Origin: Portulaca oleracea
Lineage: Eukaryota; Streptophyta; Magnoliopsida; Caryophyllales; Portulacaceae
Length of the DNA stretch: 64,000 nt
Reading direction: 5' to 3'
Assembly (NCBI GenBank): GCA_029582165.1
Contig: CM055875.1
Span: forward strand, 11,649,968-11,713,967
A program made the position numbers and the translations under genes. Shown here one piece after another: positions 21,837 through 32,883 of this stretch. Below the pieces are notes generated by a model. The model saw only the letters and a list, made by a program, of their open reading frames with translations, was not told the origin of the DNA and made no database searches. Positions within the stretch are counted from its first letter, which is position 1; each line of letters opens with the position of its first letter.

Positions 21837-22331
21837 TTGTTTGGTTCAGTCCTTGGTAGTGTTTATGTATTATTCGACTCTGGTGTGAGTCATTCTTTTA
21901 TTTCTTCGGGAATAGTGGAAAAGGCTAAGTTAGTCTGTTCAAAAGATAGCACCCCCATGTTGGTAGCCTTACCAACAGGAGAATCGGTCCAGTACGGAAA
22001 GTTATACGAGAAATGCCTTGTAGTTATAGGCAGTCAGGAGTTTGACGCCAATTTGTACCAGTTCGACCTAATGGAGTTTGACGTCATTCTGGAAATGGAT
22101 TGGTTGGCCAAGTACAAGGCTCAAATTAACTGTTGCAAGCAGAAAGTGACCTTAGTTGGTCCTGATGAGAGAAAAGTAGTTCATTTCAATAATCGAGACC
22201 TTCGAGGAGTGAAAATTATTTCTGCCCTAAAAGCTCAGAGATTGATGGGACAAGGTTGTGCAGGATTCCTATGTAGTGTCGTGGACACTAAGGCTGAAGA
22301 TACAACACTCGAGACCATTCCTGTGGTGTAG
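21837..22331 (+). pseudogene. Tekay protease
   Basis: The frame contains the aspartic protease motif LFDSGVSHSFISS, catalytic Asp at 21876-21878, then the usual gypsy protease body (PTGESVQYGK, FDVILEMDWLAKYKAQINC). In-frame TAG at 22329-22331 falls between protease and RT, after which the same frame continues as [12 protein letters not shown]. No gag precedes it, so this is a broken polyprotein fragment. Confidence 0.88.
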
Positions 22332-23695
22332 GAATACCCAGACGTGTTTCCCGAGGAACTTCCGGGGATGCCTCCACCACGAGAAGTGGATTTTTACATC
22401 GGCTTAGAGCCTCTAGCTGCTCCCATATCTAAGTCACCCTATCGAATGGCACCTATTGAACTCAAGGAGCTTAAAGCTCAGCTAGACGAGTTATTGAAGA
22501 AAGGATACATCCGGCCGAGCACCTCTCCATGGGGTGCGCCAGTTCTCTTTGTGAAGAAGAAGAACGGCAGTCTAAGGCCGTGTATTGATTACCGGGAGTT
22601 GAACAAGATTACGGTTAAGAATCGTTACCCTTTACCAAGCATCGATGACCTTTTTGACCAATTGAAGGGACCAACAACTTTCAGCAAGATTGACTTGAGG
22701 TCGAGGTATCACCAGTTGAGAATCCGAGAAGATGATATCTCCAAGACTGCTTTTCGCACCCGATATGGCCATTATGAGTTTGTGGTTATGCCCTTGGGCC
22801 TTACTAACACCCCAGCCGCTTTTATAGATTTGATGAATCGGGTATTCAAACTCTTCTTGGATAAGTTCGTTGTAGTGTTAATCGGCGACATCTTGATCTA
22901 TTCAGACATAGGAGGACCATGCCCAAACACTTGAGAAGGGTGTTGGAGACCTTGCAAACCAATGAGTTATTTGTCAAGTTATCCAAGTGTGAATTTTGGT
23001 TAGAACAAGTAGCTTTCCTAGGACATATTGTGTCCAAAGATGGAGTAGTTGTGGATCCTCAAAAGGTGGAATTTGTTAGCAAGTGGCCTACCCCGAAGAA
23101 TGCCGCGAAAGTGAGGAGTTTCTTAAGGTTGGTTGGGTACTAGCGAAAGTTCGTTCAAGATTTTTCCAGGATCACAACGCCTCTTACCAACCTAACTAGG
23201 AAGTCAGTGAAGTTTGCATGGTCAGACAAGTGTGAGAAGGCTTTCCAAGAGTTGAAGCAGAGACTCAACTCAGCACCTATTCTTACTTTGCCTCAAGGGA
23301 GTGAGGGTTTCGTGATTTATAGTGATGCTTCATATGGTGGTTTAGGGTGTGTTCTATTGCAGAATGGGAAAGTAATTGCATACGCTTCGAGACAGTTGAA
23401 GGTTCATGAGAAGAACTACCCTACTCACAGCTTGGACCTAGCAGCAGTGGTCTTTGCTCTCAAAATATGGAGGCATTACCTTTATGGTGTGCATTGTGAA
23501 GTTTTTACTAATCACCAAAGCTTGAAGTACCTTTTCACTCAATAAGAGTTAAATCTTCGCCAGACTAGATGGTTGGAGTTCCTGAAGGACTATGATGTCA
23601 ATTTCCAGTACCACCCAGGAAAGACTAATGTGGTAGTAGATGCTCTGAGTCGAAGACCTTATTCCACGGCGAATCATTTAATAACCCTACCCCAA
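22332..23695 (+). pseudogene. Tekay reverse transcriptase and RNase H, several lesions
   Basis: RT is clear: [69 protein letters not shown]. The catalytic FIDD motif reads LIGD (Asp to Gly). A frameshift follows near 22905, then FVKLSKCEFW...VAFLGHIVS in the next frame. TAG at 23141-23143 replaces Tyr in GYYR, and TAA at 23543-23545 follows FTQ. RNase H keeps YSDASYGG, but the usual [10 protein letters not shown] is [10 protein letters not shown] and the usual TDH reads TNH, so two of its acidic residues are altered. The connection motif [16 protein letters not shown] is intact. Enzymatically dead. Confidence 0.9.
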
Positions 23696-23879
23696 TAGTT
23701 GTGTAAGGAGTTCAGGAAGCTAGAACTCAACATAGTGATTCCAGGAGATTCAACCAACTCTTTTTGGAGGAGATTAAGAACTCTCAAGAGTTGGACCTGT
23801 AGCTAGTAAAGATAAGGGAAGAAGTGACCCAAGGAAAGGCACTGGGTTTGTAATACATGAAGACGGAACGCTGAGGTTT

Positions 23880-24578
23880 CACAATAGGATTTGTGTACCC
23901 AATATGGAAGCCTTGAAGCGAAGAATCCTGGACGAGGGACATAACACCCCGTACTCAGTGCACCCAGGTGGAAATAAGCTTTACAAGGACCTCAAACAAA
24001 CGTTTTGGTGGAGCAACATGAAACAAGAAGTGGTCGAATATGTGTCTAGGTGTCTAACTTGCCAACGAGTTGAATCTGAACACCAAAGGCCTACAGGATT
24101 ATTGCATTCACTAGAAATTCCAGAATGGAAGTGGGATTCGGTCGCCATGGATTTTGTAATTGGTCTTCCTAGGACCAGGAGAAAGAATAATGTCATTTGG
24201 GTGATTGTGGACCGGCTAACCAAGTCTGCGCATTTTCTTGCCATGGCTAACACTTGGACGTTGGATCAGTTAGCTCATGCTTATGTAAACGAGATAGTGC
24301 GATTGCATGGAGTCCCTAGTTCAATAGTTTCGGACAGGGACACAAGATTTCAGTTAGGATTTTGGAAGAAGTTACAAGAGGCTTTTGGTACCAAGCTCAA
24401 TTTCAGTACCACTTTTCACCCAGCAACAGATGGGAAAACAGAAAGGACGATCCAGACCTTGGAAGATATGTTGAGAACGTGTGTCGTTGATTTTAAGGAT
24501 TCATGGGATGACGAGCTAACCTTGGTTGAGTTCTCCTATAACAACAGCTTCCACGCTAGTATTGGGATGTCACCATAA
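23880..24578 (+). pseudogene. Tekay integrase
   Basis: The zinc-binding H..H..C..C is present (HNTPYSVHPGG and CLTCQRVE). The catalytic core has MDFVIGLP, VSDRDTRF and TDGKTERTIQTLEDML, giving the DDE residues. It ends with SFHASIGMSP and then an in-frame TAA where EALYGRKC should follow. Of all Tekay domains this is the best preserved, but it has no intact polyprotein around it. Confidence 0.9.
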
Positions 24579-25192
24579 GAGGCTTTGTATGGAAGGAAAT
24601 GTAGAACTACTCTGTGCTGACAAGACATTGATGAGGCCTTCACCATTGGCCCTGATTTAATCCAACTCACAACGTAGAAGGTGAGAGTCATACAAGATAG
24701 GATGAGGAAAGCACAAAGCCGACAGAAAAGTTACGCTGATCGAAGACGAAGACTTTAGAGTTCGAAGTAGGAGATTATGTGTTTCTATGCGTGTCGCCTA
24801 CGAAAGGAGTCATGAGGTTTGGTCGTCAAACGGGAAAATTGACCCCAAGATACATCGGGCTATATCCTATTTTAGAACGCATAGGAGAAGTAGCTTACAA
24901 ATTAGAGCTACCCGGAGAATTGCCTTGGGTGCACAATATCTTTCATATATCTCAATTGAGAAAATATGTTGCAGACCCTGTGCATGTGATCGAGCCGGAG
25001 CCGTTGCAGCTGAGAGAAGACTTAACTTACGAGGAGCAACCGCTCGAAATCTTGGATCGTAGAGAGAAGCAGCTACGCAGGAAGACCGTCCCTTTAGTCA
25101 AGGAGCGATGGGCGAATCATACCTCGACCGAGGCCACCTGTGAAACTGAAGAGGAGATGCGGGCGAAATACCCTTACTTGTTCAACAATTAG
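24579..25192 (+). pseudogene. Tekay integrase C-terminus and chromodomain-like tail
   Basis: After stops near 24580-24760 the frame 24779-25192 reads LTPRYIGLYPILERIGEVAY, ELPWVHNIFHISQLRKYV and then the tail LTYEEQPLEILDRREKQLRR ... KERWANHTSTEATCETEEEM. The YEE...ILDRREK...W.NH..EEATWE pattern is the group II chromodomain of plant chromoviruses. Here the usual W of EEATWE is C, one aromatic position changed. The tail is thought to guide integration into heterochromatin (family knowledge). Confidence 0.87.
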
Positions 25193-25199
25193 GTGAGTA

Positions 25200-25340
25200 A
25201 AGTTTCGAGGACGAAACTTCTTTAAGTGGGGAATGATGTAAAGTCTCGGGTTTTTTAGTAGGATGATGTTAATAAAAGTGTTATGGTTAACGTTAGGTTT
25301 AAGTTTCGAGGGCGAAACTTCTTTAAGTGGGGAATGATGT
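25200..25340 (+). repeat. Duplicated pre-LTR hairpin and polypurine tract
   Basis: AGTTTCGAGGACGAAACT plus CTTTAAGTGGGGAATGATGT occurs at about 25200-25240 and again at about 25302-25340. The second copy abuts the LTR start TGTTAAACCCCG at 25338. The inverted GTTTCGAGG/GACGAAAC pair is a usual signature before gypsy polypurine tracts. Confidence 0.88.
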
Positions 25341-26328
25341 TAAACCCCGAAAAATGCTTATATGTTTACCGTTAAATTACCTGACGTGCGTTTTCTTTCT
25401 ATTAAATATATATATATATATGCTTTCACATGGAGCTTTTAGGATCGCGAGTGGGTTACTTGGAATTTTCAATAACTGAAAAATATCAGTTAGGGAATTT
25501 TCTGTTATCGGTTAATTTTATTAGGATTAGTTCGTAGGATCCGTTTTAGAAAATGTGTTGTTTTTAGGAGAAAATTTTTATGAGATGTGTTAAAATAAAT
25601 CTAGTTTATTTTCTAATTTTTCCTAACCTAGTTCCCCCCTCCCCCCACCCCTAAATTACCCTAGTTTCCCCCCCCTTTTTGTTTGAAAATCAGATAATGA
25701 AATCCCTCCCCCCCCCCCCCAATTTTCTGCTACACGCATCCCCTCCTCCTCTCTCTTCCCTCCCTCTATTTATCCATTGGATAATTTTACCCTCCCATGC
25801 AATGTCCCAGTCAACACACTAACACATCACATCCCTCTCCCCTCCTCACACTCTCTTTCCCCTCTCCCTTCTTCTTTAAAGAGCAGCTCGACCCCCAACA
25901 TATCACAAGCACACTCTCTCTCTTTCCTCCTTCTCTTCTCTTCGTGTTTCACCCCAAACAATGACACACCCCTCCCTCCTTCTTCCTTTCTTTTTCTTCT
26001 TCTTCATGGTTCACCAGCAACAACACACTCCTCCCTCCTTCTCCTTTTCTTCTTCGTAGTTTTCCCCAGCCATCACACATCATCCCTCTTCCTCCGCCTT
26101 TCTTCTTCTTCTTCTTCTCCTCGCGCCGGCCACCACACCCACCGCCTCTGCGCCGCCGCTCTGCTCCGAAGCCCAGAAGCACCCCGAAACACCACCAAAA
26201 TCGAGCTCCTTACGCTGCCCGACGCACGCCACCACCTTGCACCACCATCTCCTCACCCTCTTTATAGTATAATTCTCTCTCTCTCTCTCTCTCTCTTCCC
26301 CCTTCGTGTTTTACTGTGTGTGTGTGTG
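25338..26328 (+). repeat. Tekay 3' LTR, segment 1
   Basis: Begins TGTTAAACCCCG after AAGTGGGGAATGA. Contains poly-C tracts (25634-25722), a long CT-rich leader (25740-26160), CT and TG microsatellites (26273-26328). A 211-codon Ser/Pro/Leu-rich frame at 25777-26412 is a by-product of the pyrimidine tract. It breaks at the LARD insertion and resumes at 42798. Confidence 0.9.
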
Positions 26329-28592
26329 TGTAGACACCGGATTTTGGCACATAAATATATAGAAAATCTATATAAACAAAGCAAAAATAAAGAAGGAGAG
26401 GTCGATCGATAAGCTAGTTCAAACTTCTGAATTTTAGCATAGTTTTATATACCGTTCGTGTAATTTTTATTATTTCCTCTTTATGTACTTTAGTTATGTA
26501 TTTTAGTTAGGAAATTAGAAAAATAAGGGAAGCCAAATCCGAGCCAGAGACAAGCCACAACCAAGCCAAAACAGCTCCTCGCATGCATTCAACATGCCCA
26601 AGTTCGGACGAGCACACATGCACCATTACATGTGAATTTCCTAACCTATTGCATGCATGATCTTTACGTAAGAAATCAAGCTTCATTTAGCCATGAAAGC
26701 CATGCAAAAGCTATGTAAAGATCACATGCAAAAAGCTCCCAAGAGGTATCAAGTTCAAAACCTCACAAAAACATGTGCAAAGCTTGCAAATAAACCCCCA
26801 CCGTCCATGGTGTGAACAGCTGACTTCGAATACATCCCATTCAAACCCTCACCGTCCAAGAATACATGGACGAGAGCTTGATACATCCTCCCCTTTCCCA
26901 TGTCCGGTCGGCCTTTAGCTCTGTCCACACCCAGATTCAGCCTCTCAACTCCACCTTCCACTCCAAGACACCCCCCTCCCTTTGCTGCCTAGTGTTCAGT
27001 TCAATTTGACCATGAGTTGCATGTGATTGTTAAGGGTGATGTATGTAATGAATATACATGTATCCTAAGCCTCCTCTAAGCCTATAAATACCTCCCCTTA
27101 ATGAAGCCAAACTCACTCAATCATTCACCCATTCTTCCTCTCCTAAACTCTCATTCATCCATTCTCTCATTCCTCTCATCACTCCCTACTAATCTCTATT
27201 CTAATATCATCATTCTACCACCACTCCTATCATCTTTCCACCACTTTCTTACCTCCATAATATCTTATCCTATCCTATCTTAAGCCTTTAAGCCCCCATC
27301 ATATCCATCCTTATATAAACACCACAAAAGCCTAACCTTCTACCACCCAAAACACCACTAAAAAGCCATAAAAGAGCCTTTTTCACCATCTAATCTCCAC
27401 CATATTCTTATCACCCTTCTCCTCATTTTTTCATCCTATTAAACACCTAATCCATACCATTATCCTATCTTTCCTTATCTCTACATAAATCTCCCATAAA
27501 CCCTCCCAATAACATCACAAAACTATCCTAAAAACCCACAAAAAGAGTCTTTTGTGCTATCTTTTTCCTATCCCTTCTCCTAACCTTTTCCATTACTTTC
27601 CTACCATTATTATCTCCATTTCTTTTCTCTCTTAAGCCCTCTTATCTTTATTCTTAGTCCACCTTCCATCATCCCTCCATAAACCTCACAAAACTCCACA
27701 AAAAGCCTACCTTTCTACTACCCAAAACACCACAAAAAGAGCCTTTTCTTACCCTTCTCTCACCCCATTTTCCATACTTCTCTCCATCCACTTTTGGCAC
27801 TATTTTGGAATCTTCAAGAGGAGTATTCAAGGGTTTCAAAGGAATCCAAAGAGGCTTCTACAAAGGCTAGGCAAGGCTTCCCCCTAAACAGTCACAATGT
27901 AAGCTTTTATGTGCTCTTCCTTATGTAAATAAAGTGTTGTATACGATGTATCATTCTTTTCTTTCATTCTTTTTCATGTTCAAGGAAGTAATCTCATAAA
28001 GTTCTTATTTATCTCCCTTCCAAACTTTATCAAAAGCACATTCTTAAACTTTTAGTAGAGTCTTTCTTTTTGTGAGAGGCGAACTCTTAAAGTTTACTCT
28101 TCGAGTTCGTATCCTTACCCCCAGATCCATTCTTGGGTTTCGCAGGCGGAGTCTTTCTTTCCTTTCTTTTTGGTTTTGTCTTGGCTTTTCCTTTAAAAAT
28201 TTGGGTGGCGACTCCTATTTCGATTGAAAACACATCGGGGATTGTATAAACTATGGTTAACATGGTTTAACAATGTACCGATGCAACTTTAAGGCATTCT
28301 TTGTATATTTCTAAATAATATTTGCATAAATTACTTTCTTCCGAGCCTAACATTTTAATGAGAAAATTGGGTTAAATTTAGAAGAGTTTGGAACAAGTGG
28401 ATGTTCACTCTTAAAGGTTTAATTCAAGGACTCATAAAATGGATAAGTAAATGGAAAGTGATTTTACAAGGTATTATTCATGAAATGTACGATTAATTCC
28501 TTGAAGAGTTTTCCGCCAGCACAAATCACCGAATCACACCCCAATCCAACATGGACGTTCGGAAGCCCGATCAGCGAGGAAAAATGTCCACA
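26329..28592 (+). repeat. LARD 5' LTR
   Basis: 2264 bp, paired with 37800-42792. TATA box TATAAAT at 27083. After it, long C/T-rich sequence with repeated CACAAAAAGAGTCTTTT-type hairpins (27350-27750). It ends GAGGAAAAATGTCCACA. Confidence 0.92.
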
Positions 28593-28599
28593 TGATTTT

Positions 28600-28617
28600 T
28601 GGCGACTCCACTGGGGA
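28600..28617 (+). other. LARD primer-binding site (tRNA-Arg)
   Basis: TGGCGACTCCACTGGGGA is complementary to the 3' end of plant tRNA-Arg, the primer reported for Ogre/Tat elements; recognised from memory. Confidence 0.8.
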
Positions 28618-29199
28618 GTTTTTCTTAAAGTGGGTAAAACTTGAAAAAAGTTTAATGTGCTTTAAAATTTTTGGAAGGAAAATGAATTTCTACTTTATAT
28701 TATTAAGTCATTCTCTTTTAGGCATAATGCATTGCATATACCGGGGCACTCCCTTAACATGTAATATGTCATAGGAGCACGTAAATCGACGGTTTAGGTT
28801 TTTTCTTTTTAAACCACAAAAAATAACTCATGGGATGTCGGACCGGCTATACTCAATTGGTGCCTTTACACCGAGAGAGCATTAGTCACCACATCCACTC
28901 ATGCATCACTCTACGAGGTCTCCACTCGAGCCTCCAAGAGCAACACCCCACACATTCAAGCTGCCTTTACAACAAGAATGCACCGGGGCGAGTACATGAG
29001 TTGCTAAGCCTTATCCAGCCAATAAATCCTTTTGTGCATAGAGCCTTGGTTTAGGATACCCCTTGTTCATATGTATGCTATGTGCTATGTGTTTAGTTTC
29101 GTTGTAAAGAGTCGATCCAAGGTTAGGAGTGTTGTTCTAGCCCGTATAGTGGTCATTGGGCTGAGAAGAGTCGTGTTTACCAACTAAGTTAATTAACCT
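28618..29199 (+). other. LARD leader, no gene
   Basis: Contains a 74-codon frame (28830-29054) with no recognised domain. Probably untranslated leader. Confidence 0.6.
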
Positions 29200-31060
29200 C
29201 AAAAAAATTATGGTTAACCCAGTGGTTGGGGCCATTTATCTATAAAGGTTGATTCTCTTGGTTCATAAAGTAAACTCAACTCGCCTCTGATGATTCTATA
29301 TGGCCCTTTACGACATCTTCTTAACAAAGGTCCAATAAACCTGATTAAAAGTCAAAACAAAGTTAGTGGGTAAAGTCTTAGACTGCATAATAATCATCGG
29401 GTTAGAGTAAATTAATTTATCGAGTTAATTATCGTATCTGTCACAATTATGGTCGGCCCGTGGTTAGGCCCAACCATATCAGATTTGACAATTAAGTCCA
29501 TAAATCAATTATAACTCGCCCGTTGTTAGTTTTATTCAGTCCTTTATGATACCTGCTTTCCGGTAGTTAAATAAAAAAACAAAGTAGAAAGAAGGGTCGT
29601 CGGTCCTGTTAATCGTTGTTTTAGTCTACATGGCAGTCAACATGGATCGAATTAAGTCTGAGTCGGTAGCCCAAATTACGGATTCTCCTTAAAACGGTCG
29701 GCCTGTGGATGGGGCCCAACCGAATTGAGAAACACTGATTTGTGCTCCTTGACTTAGGCATGATTCGCCCTGCTTGACTTTATTCGACCTCGTGTAATGA
29801 TTAGCTGTCCCTAGGTCCAAAAATCTGACTAATATAAAACAAAGTTAGCGGACAATGTCTTAGTCTGCGTAATAGTCATTAGGCTTGAGTAAATTGATTT
29901 ATCGATTTGATTATTGAATCCATCACACTTATGGTCGGCCCATGGTTAGGCTCAACCATACTGGATTTGGCAATTGACTCTATAAATTAAATCATAACTC
30001 GCTTATTGTTGACTTTATTCAGTCCTCTACATTATCTGCTTTCCCTGAGTAAATAAATAAAACTTGTACCACGTGTTTTAGTTTGTTGAGTCTTTGCCAC
30101 GTGCTTGAGTATGTTGAGTCTTTGTTAGGTGTTTGAGTTTGTTGAGCCTTTGTTACGTGTAAATGTGTGTTTGTGTAAATACGTGCTTGAGTCTGTTGAG
30201 TCTTTGTTAGGTGTTTGAGTTTGTTGAGTCTTTGTTACGTGTAAATGTGTGTTTGTGTAAATACGTGTTGTAGTTTGTTGAGTCTTTGTTAGGTGTAAAT
30301 ATGTGTTTGTGTGTTGTGTCTTCATTAGAGTCGGACCTAATTTTGAGATGTTTTAGTCCGCATAATAATCATTGGGTTTGAGAAGAAATGAGTTTATAAA
30401 CTCGATTAATTAACCTTAAATTTTATAATCGGCCTGGTTGTGAGACCCATTCATTTTAAAGGTTAATTAACCTTGTTTATTGATTTATTTTAACTCACCC
30501 TTGATAATTTTATCCGGCTCTTCTCAGTATTCTCTTATTTTGGGTCCAAAGAAAATTATTAATAATTAGACAAAGTCAGTGTGTGTTGTTCTAGCCCGCG
30601 TAATAGTTTCAAGGTTAGAGAAAATAAATTTATAAACTTGATTACTAAGTCCAAAATTAAATCCATGGTCGGCCCGTTGGTAAGCCCATCCATGTTGGAT
30701 TTAATAATTAAGTTTATAAGTATGTTTTAACTCACCTTTTGATGGCTTTATTCGGTCTTTTATGACATCCACTTTCCTTGAGTTAAATAAATAAATATGT
30801 TGGGTCGTAAAAGCAAAAGAGAGTGTTTCAATAGAAGTCAGTCTGTCAGTGTGTCGAGCATTATTCTAGTTCGTATAATAGCCAACGCAGCTTGACTTAA
30901 CACAAGTTTGTTAGTCCAAGTGACGGATTCTCCTTAAAACGGTCGGCTTGTGGATAAGACCATCCGAATTGAGAAATACTCACTTACGCTTTCCAACTTA
31001 TGTCGGCTCGCTATGTTTGACTTTATTCGGCCCTTTATAATGCTCTTGTTGTAAAAAAGC
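29200..31060 (+). repeat. LARD diverged tandem repeat, period about 240 bp
   Basis: The anchor GGTCGGCCCGTGG (with variants) recurs at about 29215, 29452, 29696, 29934, 30425, 30668 and 30946, spacing near 240 bp, one gap being double. Units also share a TAGTCCGCATAATAGTCATTGG-like part and a TTTATTCGGCCCTTTATGA-like part. The missing unit is where the 30060-30320 minisatellite lies. Confidence 0.8.
30060..30320 (+). repeat. LARD minisatellite (GTTGAGTCTTTGTTAGGTGT)
   Basis: Short units of about 26-30 bp around TTTGTTGAGTCTTTGTTA, arranged in a higher-order repeat of about 90 bp that includes GTAAATGTGTGTTTGTGTAA. Confidence 0.85.
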
Positions 31061-31109
31061 GTTGTGGTTTATCTCGTAGTTGTATAGAGGTTAGGCGTCC
31101 CTGAGTCAG

Positions 31110-32310
31110 TAAATAAGTGTCTTACACGTTAGGAGGTATTATGTATGGTCTAGTAAACCCAAGTTATGGGTGTGTTTTCAATTCAGAGTCTGCATGTAAG
31201 TGTCTTGCATTTCAATGTCAGTAAATAAGTGTCTTTATTTTAGAGTCTTTGTTTTAGAGTCACCGTGTTGGTGTTTTTCATTCTTTAGGAAGTCGCAAAT
31301 AAGGTCAGAGTCCTAAGTGAGTCTTTTCCTAAGTCAATATGTGTCTTTCATCCCTAGGAAGTCCAATGCGAGTCCATGTCATGTGTGAGTCTTTCTTGAG
31401 TCAACATGTGTGATCCATTTGTAGGAAGTTTAATGTAAACCTAGGTCTAGGATGAATCTTTGTGTTAGTATCTGCATGAAAGTGTCTTACATTCTTTAGA
31501 AAGTTTTATATAAGGTCTAGGATGAGTCTTTGTGTAAGCATCTGCATGTAAATGTCTTCCAGTCTTTAAGAAGTTTTCATACGAGGTCTAGGTCATAGGT
31601 GAATCTTTTCTTAAGTCAGTGCGAGTCTGTCTTTTTTAGAAAGTCCAAAGTAAAACCCATGCGATGGGTAAGTCGTTAGGTCATTTCTGTAGTGAGCAGG
31701 TAAGTTTCTCCATTTCTCAGAAAGTCTCATATAGGGTCTAAGTCATGGGTAGTTTCTTTCCTAAGTTAGCATGTGTCTTGCACTTTAAGGTTGCCAATTG
31801 AAACCCATGTCATGGGTGTGTCTTTGTCTAGAGTTAGCATGTAAGTGTTTTTCTTTCTGTAGAAATTCTAGTATAAGGTCTAAGTCATGGGTAAGTATGT
31901 GTCTAGAGTTATCATGTAGATACCTGTCTTTTGTCTAGGAAGTCTAGCGTGCACCCATGTCACGGGTGAGACTTTTCACGTGTTGGCATATTATGCGAGT
32001 GTCTTTCTTTTTTTTAAGAAGTCTAGTGTAAACCTATGTCATAGGTTAGTCTTTAAAGGTCAACATATAGGCATTTGCATTGTAGGAAGTCTCATATAGG
32101 TTTTAGGGCATGTACACCCATGTCGTGAGTAAGTCTTTTCCTTAAGTTATCATATATAGAAGTCTTGCATCCTAGAAAGTCTCATATAGGTCAATAAGCA
32201 CGTTCAAACCCATGTCCTGGGTAAGTCTCTCTCAAGTCAGCATATAAGCATTTTTCATTTTTAGGAAGTCTCATATAGGTCATTTAGGTCATACATGCAT
32301 TGGGATGGGT
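31110..32310 (+). repeat. LARD diverged tandem repeat, period about 65-90 bp
   Basis: At least 13 occurrences of a TAGGAAGTC / AGAAAGTCTCATATAGG core between 31287 and 32262, each with a TCATGGGTGAGTCTTT-like part. Strongly diverged, so an old expansion. Confidence 0.78.
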
Positions 32311-32883
32311 TTTTCTTCATTTGCCTAGTGTCAAGTTCAAGGCCTGAGCCAACAATAAAGGGGATTTTGGGATGACGTGAAATTCTGCAATTACGATATA
32401 TCCAAGAACACCACATGGAGAATTGTTAGACTTTGACGAATAAGACTGAGGACATGATTCGTTCAGGAAAAACTGCTTCTACCAAAAGCAGCACATAGAG
32501 TCAGATAGAACATGGGTTCCCCATACGAAGACAGGGAGGGCATCATCAAAGGAGCTTTAAAGTTAACTACATCCCTGGTTGTCAAGCATTTCATTTTCGA
32601 AGTCTGTTAGAGTTAAGAATCAGTTCCTAATTCATTTCTTGGATTTGGTTGCCCTTGTTGCTATTTGTTCAAATAGAATTTCTGATTTGAGTTGAAAAGT
32701 TCTCTCGTCCATTCACTATCCTTATAAACCAAGTCTAGCAAATTCATCTTCTCTTATCCTTCCATTTTTGTCATACGCTTCATTCTCATCCCTTCATTTC
32801 TTGAATCCAGGGTTAGAGAGATAAATAGAGAAATTCAGAAAAAATAGAATTAAAAAATTAAAAAAGGAGTGAAAAACTATAAA
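32311..32883. other. LARD interior, no gene
   Basis: No reading frame or repeat of note; AT-rich with A-runs near 32850. Confidence 0.6.

Noticed and set aside
25777..26412. 211-codon open frame
   Set aside because: Ser/Pro/Leu-rich product of a CT-rich LTR tract, crossing the LARD junction at 26328; not a gene.
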